Assembly: GCA_965214795.1 (NCBI GenBank)
Contig: OZ243976.1
Location: 4,216,001 to 4,280,000, forward strand
DNA length: 64,000 bases
Direction of reading: 5' to 3'
Origin: JAJDXW01 sp965214795
Lineage (GTDB): Bacteria > Pseudomonadota > Gammaproteobacteria > HK1
Part shown: piece after piece, positions 26,402-34,790 of the stretch
How the letters are laid out: each line of letters starts with the position of its first letter
How positions within the stretch are numbered: position 1 is the stretch's first letter
Made by a program: the position numbers and the translations under genes
The notes under the pieces: model-generated
The model's input: the letters and a program-made list of their open reading frames with translations, nothing else
What the model was told of the DNA's origin: nothing
Database searches by the model: none

Positions 26402-26603
26402 GCCGGATCCGGTCCCAGTCCAACACTGGATCGCCGGGGTCGCGGAGCCGGTCGATGGCGACGGAGAGATCGTCGAAGTCTTCGAGATAGTGCTCGACGG
26501 CGAGACGGATGACATCCGCCCGGCTGCGCCGGAGCTGTCGAGCGGCCGTATCGAGTGCATCGACTACCGGGTCGGGCAATCGCGCGGTCACCTGCTGGGG
26601 CAT
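26379..26603 (-). CDS. Ribbon-helix-helix antitoxin, 74 aa
   Basis: QQVTARLPDPVVDALDTAA and LRRSRADVIRLAVEHYLEDF form a CopG/RelB-like ribbon-helix-helix DNA-binding part. The acidic C-terminal tail (VLDWDRIRHELLDTD) would cover the toxin. It is the first gene of the pair and probably autoregulates it. Confidence 0.9.
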   Translation of the reverse strand: MPQQVTARLPDPVVDALDTAARQLRRSRADVIRLAVEHYLEDFDDLSVAIDRLRDPGDPVLDWDRIRHELLDTD

Positions 26604-26749
26604 GGCATGTCCAGGGCAGTTGATGACGATTACAGTGATCTACTGTAAAGCAATGTATCCGTCAACCATGGGGTCGCAGGGCGTGTCGCGATGTATGGGG
26701 TGAGATGGCCCCGGTTCGTCGGGCAGCTTGGCGACTGGCTCCGCGTCGT

Positions 26750-27130
26750 TCACGCCGTCAAGGTGCGGACATCATAGAAGGAGAAACCGGAATCCCGGGT
26801 GACTATGGTCAGCCCCTCGGCCCGGGCCTGGGCGATCAGCATCCGGTCGAACGGATCGCGGTGATACGGGGGAAGGCCGCCCGCCTGCTCCGCGTGCTGA
26901 AACGTCACGAGAAGAGGCTCGAAACCTTGCATCCTGATCGCGGCTTCCAGATTGTCCGGCGCCTCCAGCTTTCCGAGCGCACGCTTGATGGCGATCTCCC
27001 AGCCGCTGACCACGCTGACGAATACCTCGCTCCGGGCGTCCTCGAGGGCCATGCGTGCCGGGCGGCTCAGCATTCCGGGCTCGGCGAGTGCCCACAGCAC
27101 GGCGTGGGTGTCCAGCAGAAAGCGCGCCAC
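26750..27130 (-). CDS. VapC-like PIN-domain toxin, 126 aa
   Basis: A PIN nuclease: FLLDTHAVLWAL with the first Asp, SVVSGWEIAIKRALGK with the conserved Glu, HRDPFDRMLIAQA with the third acidic site, and TIVTRDSGFSFY with the fourth. Such toxins cleave tRNA or rRNA. GTG start overlapping by one base the stop of the antitoxin gene. Confidence 0.93.
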   Translation of the reverse strand: MARFLLDTHAVLWALAEPGMLSRPARMALEDARSEVFVSVVSGWEIAIKRALGKLEAPDNLEAAIRMQGFEPLLVTFQHAEQAGGLPPYHRDPFDRMLIAQARAEGLTIVTRDSGFSFYDVRTLTA

Positions 27131-27384
27131 TACTCGTCCTCACCGGGGAACAGGTTCGATTCGTAGAACGAATCGATGACTTCCCGGGGAGGTTCGTCGA
27201 AGTCCGGAGCAATCCGGATCCGCCCCCTCAACACCCCGAGCTTGCGCTTCGCTCGTTGTTCGCGATAAGGCACCAGACGCAAATAGGGTTCGCCGGACCT
27301 CGCGATCACGATTTCCTCTCCCTCCCATGCCAGCCTGCCCAACCGGGAAAGCTGCGACTTCGCCTCATGCATATTGACCTTCAT
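27130..27384 (-). CDS. Phd/YefM family antitoxin, 84 aa
   Basis: MKVNMHEAKSQLSRLGRLA and GEEIVIARSGEPYLRLVP are the typical Phd/YefM N-terminal DNA-binding half. The C-terminal half (VIDSFYESNLFPGEDE) is the acidic toxin-binding tail common to VapC partners. It lies upstream of the toxin with overlapping stop/start. Confidence 0.92.
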   Translation of the reverse strand: MKVNMHEAKSQLSRLGRLAWEGEEIVIARSGEPYLRLVPYREQRAKRKLGVLRGRIRIAPDFDEPPREVIDSFYESNLFPGEDE

Positions 27385-27610
27385 CCGGCCTCTTCCATAG
27401 CTAAGTCGGACTAAGCTGCCACGGGCACCGGGGCTCTGTCAAGATGTTGACCGCCACCGCAGGGGTGCGACGCTCCCCGCCTCCGTCGTCGGCCGAACGG
27501 GCCGCAAAATCGAGCGAATGCACATTCGCAGTGGCTGTGAACGGCGGTACGCGAACCGTCGTCCCCGACAGGAAGCGCGACCGGCAGAGCGCCACCGCCG
27601 ACATCGTCTC

Positions 27611-28012
27611 GGCCGTCGTGCCGGCCATGAAGCACCGCCAGCGGGGCGCCATCGTCAACGTCGTGTCAAACGTGGTCGCCGCCGCGCGCCTCCACAATGG
27701 CGCCTACGCGGCGGCGAAGTCGGGCCTCCTCGGCCTCACCCGCGTGCTCGCCCTTGAGCTCGCCCCTCATCGGATCCGCGTCAACGCGGTCTCCCCCGGC
27801 TCGACCCGCACCGAGCTCATGGACACCTACGACGACGAGATGATGGAGAGCCTGCTCAAGGGCAGCCTCGAGCGCTACCGCATCGGGATCCCCCTTGGCC
27901 GCTTCGCCGACCCGGCCGACCACGCTGGTATCGTCGCCTTCCTCGTGAGCGACGCCGCCGCCCACATCACGGGCCAGAACCTCTTCACCGACGGCGCCAG
28001 ACCCTCGCCTGA
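27611..28012 (+). pseudogene. SDR second copy, 3' part, with 1-base deletion
   Basis: It matches residues 125-253 of the SDR at 22424 (VVPAMKHRQRGAIVNVVSNV, GAYAAAKSGLLGLTRVL, MDTYDDEMMESLLKGSLER, HITGQNLFTDG). One base is lost in gacggcg(g)ccagaccctc, so the final codons and stop are out of frame and the frame runs on into the binding-protein gene downstream. The 227 bp before it (27385-27610) show no gene. Confidence 0.88.
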
Positions 28013-28109
28013 CCACCCCGAAGCCAGACCGCACCCCGGCGGCCCCCCGGCTCACCGGAGAAAGCCCTGGGACACCCGGCGCGGTTCCGTCCTGGACCAG
28101 ACCATCTCA

Positions 28110-28138
28110 TTGACAGGAGAGGAAATCACGACTAGGTT
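28110..28138 (+). promoter_or_regulatory. Sigma-70-like promoter of the sugar ABC operon
   Basis: TTGACA (28110-28115) and TAGGTT (28133-28138) are 17 bp apart, 71 bp before the ATG at 28209. The -35 hexamer is consensus. Confidence 0.6.
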
Positions 28139-28208
28139 CGGGCTGACGTTGCGCCATTGCCGGATCGCGCGGTGGCGATTCACGAACACCATCAAGGGAG
28201 AAGGAAAC

Positions 28209-29246
28209 ATGCTGCGCAGAGCATTGCTGAAGTGCGTTCTCATGACATGGGCCATTGGACTTGCCGGCCAGGCCGCCATCGCACAGGACGTACCCGATCG
28301 CACGATCCGCATCGGATTCGCCGCGCATTCCATCGAGCTCGGCGCCCTGTTCGGACAGCTACGCGAGGGGTTCCGCGCGCATCTGGATGCGGCGGGGGTC
28401 AAGTACGAGTTCTTCCAGGCAGCCCCGGACGCCTCCTCCGATCACACCGGCATGCTGCGCATCCTCGAAGACATGGCCGCGCTCGGCCTTGACTACCTGC
28501 TCGTCGGGCCGACCTCCCTCCAGCTCAACGAACCCGGCCTCCAGACCGTTGCCGCGGCCGGCACGAAGCTCCTGATGACGGACTACACGCGGCCGGACGA
28601 GGGAGTCCCGTATGACGAGGCCGTGTTGAACTGGGTCGTCTACTCCCACAGCGAGATGGGCTTCAAGTCCGGAGAGTGGCTGGGCGACGAGCTGCGGGCA
28701 CGCGGAAAGATCGAGCCGAAGATTGTCGTGCTCTGGGGCCCGGCCGCCTCGGAGATCTCCGAGCAGCGGGGCCAGGGGGCGTTGAAGGGCCTCGGCAGCC
28801 ATGCGGATCTCAAGCCGGAGATCGTCTACGAGGCGCATGCCGACTTCAATCGGCAGAAAGCCTACGATGAGACGGAACGGGCGCTTGCCGCGTACGATTT
28901 CGACGCCGTCATCGGGCTGAACAGCTACATGGCGGTTTCGGCGAAGAACGCGGTCCAGGCCGCCGGCAGGCTCGATGACATCGTCATCGTCGGCATGGGC
29001 GGCACCGTCGACGAGCTGCAGGCGGTAGCGCTGCGCGAAATCGGCTGCGCACCGTTCCGGGATCCGCGGGCGATGGGACGGGCCTCGGCCACCGCCCTGA
29101 TTCAGCATCTGACCGGACGCGAAGCCGACATCCAGAAGACGGTCTATTCCGATATTCCGGTGCTCGACAACGCGTATCGGATTCGCCACACCGTCGCTCC
29201 CGAAATGTTCGACGTCGTGGAGTTCCTGAATCAGCAGGCCCAGTAG
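28209..29246 (+). CDS. Sugar-type (CUT2) ABC transporter substrate-binding protein
   Basis: 345 residues with a signal peptide (MLRRALLKCVLMTWAIGLAG, then QAAIAQ). The mature part fits the ribose/galactose-binding fold: RTIRIGFAAHSIELGALFGQ, SSDHTGMLRILEDMAALGLD, MGFKSGEWLGDELRARG, KIVVLWGPAASEISEQRGQG, FDAVIGLNSYMAVSAKNAVQ, VIVGMGGTVDELQA. GGAGAAGGAA precedes the ATG. The ATPase and permease genes follow at once. The ligand is unknown. Confidence 0.92.
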   Translation: MLRRALLKCVLMTWAIGLAGQAAIAQDVPDRTIRIGFAAHSIELGALFGQLREGFRAHLDAAGVKYEFFQAAPDASSDHTGMLRILEDMAALGLDYLLVGPTSLQLNEPGLQTVAAAGTKLLMTDYTRPDEGVPYDEAVLNWVVYSHSEMGFKSGEWLGDELRARGKIEPKIVVLWGPAASEISEQRGQGALKGLGSHADLKPEIVYEAHADFNRQKAYDETERALAAYDFDAVIGLNSYMAVSAKNAVQAAGRLDDIVIVGMGGTVDELQAVALREIGCAPFRDPRAMGRASATALIQHLTGREADIQKTVYSDIPVLDNAYRIRHTVAPEMFDVVEFLNQQAQ

Positions 29247-29301
29247 TCGCAGTCGCGACCGCGGACGCGGGATCGTGTCCGCGTCGAACGGGGGGAGCCG
29301 A

Positions 29302-30054
29302 ATGGACTCGGCTCCCCTCATCGAGGTGCACGGGCTCAGGAAGTCCTTCGGCGGCGTCCACGCGGTCCGGGAGGTGAGCTTCGGTGTTTCTCCGGGAGAG
29401 GCGGTTGCGCTCGTCGGCGACAACGGCGCCGGAAAATCCACCGTCGTCAAGATGATCTCGGGTGCCCTCCCCCGGGACGAGGGCGAAATCCGGTGGGAAG
29501 GCCGGCCGGTGGACATCGACCACCCCGACGACGCCCGGGCCCTCGGGATCGAAACCATGTACCAGGACCTCGCCCTGGTCCCCGACTTGGACGTCGCCGG
29601 CAACGTCTTCCTCGGTTGCGAGCCGGTCACGCGGCGTTTCGGCATCCTGCCCGTGCTCGATCGACCCGCCATGCGTTCGCGCTCTCGCGAACTGCTCGAC
29701 CGCGTGAACATCGACATGCCTTCACTCGACACGGCGGTGCGGCAGCTCTCCGGCGGGCAGCGCCAAGCGACCGCCATCGCGCGATTTCTCCTGAACGAGT
29801 CCGGCCGGCTCATCATCATGGACGAGCCGACCGCCGCACTCGGCGTCAAGGAGCAACGCAAGGTGCTCGAACTGATCGGATTGCTGAAGGAGCACGGCGT
29901 CGCCATGCTGATCGTGAGCCACAATCTCGATCACGTGTTCGACGTCTGCGAGCGTGTCGTCGTGCTGCGCGTCGGCCGGGTCGCAGGAACCGTGCTGACG
30001 TCGGAATCGGAGAAGGGCGACGTGGTGGGACTCATCATGGGGGAAGCGTCATGA
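29302..30054 (+). CDS. Sugar ABC transporter ATPase, single-domain (FrcA-like)
   Basis: 250 residues: Walker A GDNGAGKSTVVKM, signature LSGGQRQATAIARFL, Walker B LIIMDEPTAALG, switch IVSHN. CUT2 importers often carry a tandem ATPase of about 500 aa (RbsA). This is the half-size form that must dimerise. Start ATG 29302 has GGGGGAG before it. Confidence 0.92.
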   Translation: MDSAPLIEVHGLRKSFGGVHAVREVSFGVSPGEAVALVGDNGAGKSTVVKMISGALPRDEGEIRWEGRPVDIDHPDDARALGIETMYQDLALVPDLDVAGNVFLGCEPVTRRFGILPVLDRPAMRSRSRELLDRVNIDMPSLDTAVRQLSGGQRQATAIARFLLNESGRLIIMDEPTAALGVKEQRKVLELIGLLKEHGVAMLIVSHNLDHVFDVCERVVVLRVGRVAGTVLTSESEKGDVVGLIMGEAS

Positions 30055-30064
30055 GCCAGGCGCC

Positions 30065-31072
30065 ATGAGCGAAACCCCCGGTGGAAGGAGCGGCGCTTTC
30101 ACGAGCGACCGGCCCCGAACGGGCCTCCGTGCGGTCCTCGGGGGCCTCAACCCACTGCTCTATGCGCTGATCCTGCTCTTCCTGGCCGTCGCGCTGGTCA
30201 GCGACCGGTTCCTGACCTTCACGAACCAGATGAACATCACGCGACAGGCGGCCGTGTTCCTCATTATCGCGGTCGGCCAGACCTTCGTGATCTCGAGCCG
30301 CGGAATCGACCTGTCGGTTGGCTCCATTGTCGGATTGACCGGCTGCGTCATGGCGACGATGCTGCTTTCGGGCGTGCCCGTGGTCGTCGCGATCGGCGCG
30401 GGGCTCGGCCTGGGCGCGCTGGCGGGACTGATCAACGGGTTGGTCATCACGCGGCTGGATGTCAATCCGCTCATTGCAACCCTCGGCATGCTGGTTGCAC
30501 TGCGGGGCGCGACGCATCTCTACATGAGCGGGGACGTCGTCGTTCGCATGCCGTCGGAGATCCGTTTTCTCGGACAGGGGGATCTCATGGGCGTGCCGAT
30601 GCCGGCCATCATCGCGCTCGCCGTCGCTCTGGTCGGGTACTGGCTGCTGTTCCATACCCGCTTCGGCCGCTACACCCAGTCCATTGGCTCCAACGAACAC
30701 GCGGTCGAGCTGGTGGGCATCCCCGTGCGCCGGCAGAAAGTGTGGATCTATGTCCTGCAGGGAGTGTGTTGCGCGATCGGCGCGGTGGTGCTCATCGGCA
30801 GGCTCAACGGTGCGTCTCCGGAGCTGGGCCTGAACTACGAGCTGCACATCATCGCGGGAGTCGTGCTTGGAGGCACCGCTCTCTATGGCGGCGTGGGCAC
30901 CGTGGTCGGGACCGTGCTCGGAATCATGACCATCGGCGTTCTCGAGAACGCGATGGTGCTGGTCGGGGCCGACTTCCACGTGCAGCGCGTCCTGATCGGG
31001 GTATTGCTGGTCAGCGTGGTTGCATACCAAGGCTATCGACGGCGAAGGCGGGCCACGATTCCGACGGGTTGA
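30065..31072 (+). CDS. Sugar ABC transporter permease (RbsC-like)
   Basis: 335 residues with about nine to ten hydrophobic segments and the RbsC/FrcC landmarks ISSRGIDLSVGSIVGLTG, GLINGLVITRLDVNPLIATLG, GSNEHAVELVGIPVRRQKVW and GVVLGGTALYGGVGTVVGT. It begins 10 bp after the ATPase and completes the importer. The interrupted dioxygenase gene follows. Confidence 0.93.
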   Translation: MSETPGGRSGAFTSDRPRTGLRAVLGGLNPLLYALILLFLAVALVSDRFLTFTNQMNITRQAAVFLIIAVGQTFVISSRGIDLSVGSIVGLTGCVMATMLLSGVPVVVAIGAGLGLGALAGLINGLVITRLDVNPLIATLGMLVALRGATHLYMSGDVVVRMPSEIRFLGQGDLMGVPMPAIIALAVALVGYWLLFHTRFGRYTQSIGSNEHAVELVGIPVRRQKVWIYVLQGVCCAIGAVVLIGRLNGASPELGLNYELHIIAGVVLGGTALYGGVGTVVGTVLGIMTIGVLENAMVLVGADFHVQRVLIGVLLVSVVAYQGYRRRRRATIPTG

Positions 31073-31256
31073 CTCATTTCGGTCCGGATCCCCGGGGTCG
31101 CAGCTTGTCCGCCCTCAGCCCGATCCGGTTCCGGGCGGACCGGTTCGAGCGTCGCGGGACTGCCCTTTCCCGCCGCGCGGCCGATCGTGCCGGGACGGGA
31201 TTCACTCCCGGGGCCGACTCCCGCGGCCTTCACGCCGCCATGGTAAGGAGCGATGC

Positions 31257-31538
31257 GTGTCCAACATTCCTTCGACCCGGATGCCTCACGCAGGCGAGGA
31301 GCCGGGTGCGCCTGCGTCGCGGTACAACCGGGACGGCTATCTCTTTCCCTTCCGCGTGCTCGACGCGGCAGAGGCGGATGGGCTCTGGCGGCGGGTTCAG
31401 GCGTTCAGAATCGACCGCCCGGACGACGCCCGGATTGCGTTCTCCCTCAACCCGCACTACCTGCTGCCCTGGCTCTACGACCTCGCCCGCCACCCCCCGA
31501 TCCTGGACCGCGTGGAGACCGTGCTCGGCCCCGACATC
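31257..31538 (+). pseudogene. Phytanoyl-CoA dioxygenase-like gene, 5' part before IS insertion
   Basis: GTG start with AAGGAG upstream. 94 codons (YNRDGYLFPFRVLDAAEADG, FSLNPHYLLPWLYDLARHP, VLGPDI) are followed directly by an IS. Removing the IS and one copy of the ATC duplication rejoins this to 33097 in frame as ...GPDILVWQTGFF..., giving a 288-residue protein. The neighbouring importer may feed its substrate. Confidence 0.93.
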
Positions 31539-31687
31539 TGAGGTGGTCCGGGTCGTTTGGACAGTCCGAGGGCCGGAATAAGGTGTACCGGGACTGTGAT
31601 GTGATGCCCTCGGAACGATCGTACCCGTTGCCGGTGACCGGCGTCGAGGTACGTCGAAACTCTGTTCTCCGGACCGCTGGTGGTTGG

Positions 31688-31824
31688 TCCTGTGGAGCTT
31701 GTGGGCGAGAGGCGCGAGAGTGTGGGCGAGGCGGTGGGCAACGCGCCCGCGTTGTCCACGGTCTCGTCCACACGGCCCGTAGGGCTCGCGCCGGTCCGAA
31801 GGACTCGTCCACAAATCCACAGGA
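31688..31824 (+). repeat. Nested long palindrome in the IS tail
   Basis: The outer arms TCCTGTGGAGCTTGTGGGCG and (inverse) CTCGTCCACAAATCCACAGG enclose inner arms TGTGGGCGAG...TGGGCAACGC and GCGTTGTCCA...CTCGTCCACA around a GCCC turn. Several mismatches are G-T, which would pair in plus-strand RNA. It lies between orfB and the IS end. It could be a structured RNA, a protecting hairpin or a nested element. Confidence 0.65.
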
Positions 31825-31909
31825 CTCCCCCCCCCTCGCCCATCACCGGGGTCCTGGGCGGCGCCACGATCGTCACCTGCGCAACGCCCCTCGTTCGCAC
31901 CGGTGGCCT

Positions 31910-32771
31910 TCATGCCGCACGGTCCCAACGGTACGCCTCGATCGGCGTGCGTCCACCCAGGGCGCTGTGCGGGCGCTCCTGGGTATAGAAACGCATCCAG
32001 TTTGCGATGACGCGCTCGGCTTCGAAGCCGTCGCGCAGTTCGTGCAGGTACACCGCCTCGTACTTCAGCGACCGCCAGAGCCGTTCGATGAACACGTTGT
32101 CCAGGCACCGCCCGCGGCCATCCATCGAACACCTCGCCCCGCACGCGAGAACCCGTTCGGTGAACGCCAGGGAGGTGAATTGTGCCCCTTGGTCGGTGTT
32201 GAAGATCTGCGGCGTTCCGTAGCCAAGGGCCGCCTCGAGCGCCTCGATGCACAACTGGCTGTCCATGGTGTTCGACAGCCGCCACGAGAGCACGTGGCGG
32301 CTCGCCCAATCCATCACCGCCACCAAGTACAAATACCCTTGCGAAACCGGGATGTAGGTCAGGTCCGCACACCACACGTGGTCCGGGCGCTCGACCTGCA
32401 CCCCGCGCAGCAGGTACGGATAGACCCGATGGTCAGGGTGCGGAACGCTCGTGCGCGGTTTGCAGTACAGCGCCTCGAGCCCCATCACCCGCATCAGCCG
32501 CCGGACCCGGCCCCGACCCACTGGCGTGTCTTCACGGCGAAGATGACGAACCATCTGCCGGCTCCCGTAGAACGGATAAGCCAAGTACAGCTCGTCGAGC
32601 CGTCGCATCAGCGCCGTGTCCTCGGCGCTCGCCGCGCGGGGCGTGTAGTACAGCGACGAGCGGCTCAAGCCCAGCAGCTCGCTCTGGCGCCGCAGGCTCA
32701 ACCGACCCCCGCGTTCGACCATCGCCAAGCGCTCCTCGCGACTCAGCTCCCCAACCCGCGCAGAAAAAAAT
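31910..32771 (-). CDS. IS3-family transposase OrfB (integrase catalytic part)
   Basis: Helix-turn-helix-like GGRLSLRRQSELLGLSRSSL, then the HTH_21 region (LDELYLAYPFYGSRQMVRHL) and the rve catalytic core: first Asp in HVWCADLTYIPV, second in FNTDQGAQFTS, Glu in NVFIERLWRSLKYEAVYL, ending GGRTPIEAYRWDRAA. It has no good start of its own. It is probably made as OrfAB by -1 slippage on the run of seven T (minus strand, 32764-32770). Confidence 0.92.
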
Positions 32772-33027
32772 CGCGCTCCACCGTCAGCTCCCCGATCTTC
32801 GCGTGCAGCGCGCGGATCGTCTCCTCGTGCTCCGAACGACCCTTCGCCCGCGGGCCCGAAAACACCTCGTCCAGGCCCTCCACCGCCTGGCGCTTCCAGG
32901 CGCTGACTTGGTTCGGATGAACCTGGTGCTTCGCCGCGATCGCCTGAACCGGTTGCTCCCCTCGTAGCGCTTCGAGCGCCACTCGCTTCTTGAACGCCGC
33001 GGTGAATCGCCGCCGTCTGGTCGCCAT
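32743..33027 (-). CDS. IS3-family transposase OrfA
   Basis: 94 residues: RRRRFTAAFKKRVALEALRG, AIAAKHQVHPNQVSAWKRQA (helix-turn-helix) and a leucine-zipper-like C-terminus ETIRALHAKIGELTVERDFF. It ends just after the T7 slippery run. Start at MATRRRR (33027). Confidence 0.9.
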   Translation of the reverse strand: MATRRRRFTAAFKKRVALEALRGEQPVQAIAAKHQVHPNQVSAWKRQAVEGLDEVFSGPRAKGRSEHEETIRALHAKIGELTVERDFFLRGLGS

Positions 33028-33096
33028 ACCCTTGCCCTCCTGCAGGCTCTCCGTACACCTTAGCGACCTGTCCAAAAATCCGGGACCACCTCAATC

Positions 33097-33681
33097 CTCG
33101 TCTGGCAGACGGGTTTCTTCGCCAAGGGGGCGCATGACCCGGCTTTCGTGAGCTGGCATCAGGACTCCACCTACTGGGGCCTGGAGCCCCCGGATATCGT
33201 CTCCGCATGGGTCGCGTTCACCCCCAGTCGGCGCGCGAACGGGTGCCTGCGCGTCGTACCCGGCACTCACCGGCTCGGTCAGATCGCCCATGCCGACCGC
33301 TTCGCGGAGGACAACCTCCTCGGCCGCGGCCAGGAGGTAGCGCTCGATGTGGACGAAGCGGAGGCAGTGGACATCGAGCTCGATCCGGGGGAGATGTCGC
33401 TCCATCACGTGCGCATCGTTCACGGTTCGAATCCGAATCCGACGGACGTGCCGCGCGTCGGCTTCGTCATCCGCTACATTGCGGCCCGCTGCCGTCAGAT
33501 CGGAGCGCGTACCCCGGCGGTGCTCGTTCGCGGAGAGGACCGCTTCCGCCACTTCGATCCGCTCCCGCGTCCGGCGGCGGACTGCGACCCGGCCGCGATG
33601 TCCTTCCATGCGTCGGCCACCGCCAAACTGCGGGCGATCTTCTACCAGGACGCGGCGCAAGGACCGCGAAGGCGGGCGTGA
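33097..33681 (+). pseudogene. Phytanoyl-CoA dioxygenase-like gene, 3' part after IS insertion
   Basis: It continues the 31257 gene: LVWQTGFFAKGAHDPAFVSW, then the iron ligands HQD (HxD) in SWHQDSTYWGL, VSAWVAFTPSRRANGCLRVV, and the distal His and 2-oxoglutarate Arg in MSLHHVRIVHGSNPN and RVGFVIRY. All catalytic residues of an Fe(II)/2-oxoglutarate hydroxylase are intact, so only the IS inactivates it. Confidence 0.93.
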
Positions 33682-33695
33682 CGCGAAATTTCCGG

Positions 33696-33772
33696 GTTAG
33701 CTCTGCCCTGTCCCCACATCTCGTGCTGAACAAATTGTCCAGCATCATTTGTGGGTACAGGGCAGGGCTAAC
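33696..33772. repeat. 77-bp palindromic element at the dppF 3' end
   Basis: Outer arms GTTAGCTCTGCCCTGTCCCC (33696) and inverse (33751-33772) with an inner hairpin TGCTGAACAA/TTGTCCAGCA. It lies between converging genes and supplies the stop codon of the ATPase gene (33768-33770). It could be a bidirectional terminator or a small mobile palindrome. Confidence 0.65.
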
Positions 33773-34784
33773 TTGCAGCCGGGACCCGCATCTTGCTGTC
33801 CAGCTCGTCGGCGAAATGGCAGGCCGCCCGTTGACGGTTCCCGAAGGTCTTGAGCGGGGGGGGCTTCTCCGCGCAAACGGGTTCGGCGATCGGGCACCGC
33901 GTATGAAATCGGCAGCCGGTCGGGGGATCGATGGGGGAAGGCACGTCCCCGGCAAGAACCAGGTGCGCGCGTGAACGACTGAGAGCAGGATTGGGGATCG
34001 GGTGGGCCGCCAGCAGCGCCAGCGTGTAGGGATGCCGCGGGGAATCGAAGACCCGATCGGTCGAGCCCTCTTCCGCCACCTGACCCAGGTACACGATCAT
34101 GACCCGATCGGCCAGCGACCGGACGACTGCGAGGTCGTGCGAAATGAACAGGTAGGAGATCTGCGATGATTCCTGTAGCTGGCGCATCAGTCCCAGGATC
34201 TGTCCCTGAATCGAGATATCCAGAGCCGACACCGGTTCGTCGGCCACAATGATCGCCGGATGCACCGAAATGGAACGGGCGATGGAAAGCCGCTGGCGTT
34301 CGCCCCCGCTCAGTTGGTGGCGCGATCGGTTCAGATACGCCTCGCCCGGCGCCAATCCCACCTTGTCGAACAAGCGGAGCACCTCGTCCACCAACTCCGC
34401 CTTGGGCACCATCCGGTTGATCGAAAGCGGTTGGGCGATCATCTGATACGCGGTCTTGAGCGGATTCATGGAGTCGTATGGATCCTGGAAGACCATCTGC
34501 ACCTGACGCCGGTAGGTCGCGCGCTCGTCTCCGGACAATTCGCCGATCGCCTTGCCCTTGAACTTGATGGTTCCCGCGGTGGGATCGACCAGCCCCACAA
34601 CGGCTCGACCCAGCGTCGTCTTGCCGCAGCCGCTTTCCCCGACCACTGCCAGCACTTCGCCCCGTCGAAGGGACAGGCTGATGCCGTCGACGGCCCGGAC
34701 GACGCGCCGGTCGCGCCTCGTCCAGCCATCGTGGATCGGGAAATGGACCTTCAGGTCATCGACATCCAGCAACGGTTCGGTCAT
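33768..34784 (-). CDS. dppF: Peptide ABC transporter ATPase, DppF/OppF type
   Basis: 338 residues: Walker A GESGCGKTTLGRAVVG, Q-loop VFQDPYDSMNPLKT, signature LSGGERQRLSIARSI, Walker B IIVADEPVSALD, switch ISHDLA, then the oligopeptide C-terminal domain with the cysteine-containing CRFHTRCPIAEPVC motif that in some relatives holds an iron-sulfur cluster. Last gene of the minus-strand operon, 6 bp after dppD. Its final codons and stop lie in a palindromic repeat, so the native end may have been replaced. Confidence 0.93.
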   Translation of the reverse strand: MTEPLLDVDDLKVHFPIHDGWTRRDRRVVRAVDGISLSLRRGEVLAVVGESGCGKTTLGRAVVGLVDPTAGTIKFKGKAIGELSGDERATYRRQVQMVFQDPYDSMNPLKTAYQMIAQPLSINRMVPKAELVDEVLRLFDKVGLAPGEAYLNRSRHQLSGGERQRLSIARSISVHPAIIVADEPVSALDISIQGQILGLMRQLQESSQISYLFISHDLAVVRSLADRVMIVYLGQVAEEGSTDRVFDSPRHPYTLALLAAHPIPNPALSRSRAHLVLAGDVPSPIDPPTGCRFHTRCPIAEPVCAEKPPPLKTFGNRQRAACHFADELDSKMRVPAAS

Positions 34785-34790
34785 CGCGCC

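Larger units (their letters stand above)
31539..33093 (-). mobile_element. Complete IS3-family insertion sequence, 1555 bp
   Basis: The ends TGAGGTGGTCC (31539) and, inverted, TGAGGTGGTCCCGG (33093) extend as imperfect 26-bp inverted repeats to GGACAG. Both sides carry ATC (31536-31538 and 33094-33096), a 3-bp target duplication as usual for IS3. It encodes OrfA and OrfB on the minus strand and has a long structured tail after orfB. The frames look intact, so it may be active. Confidence 0.93.
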
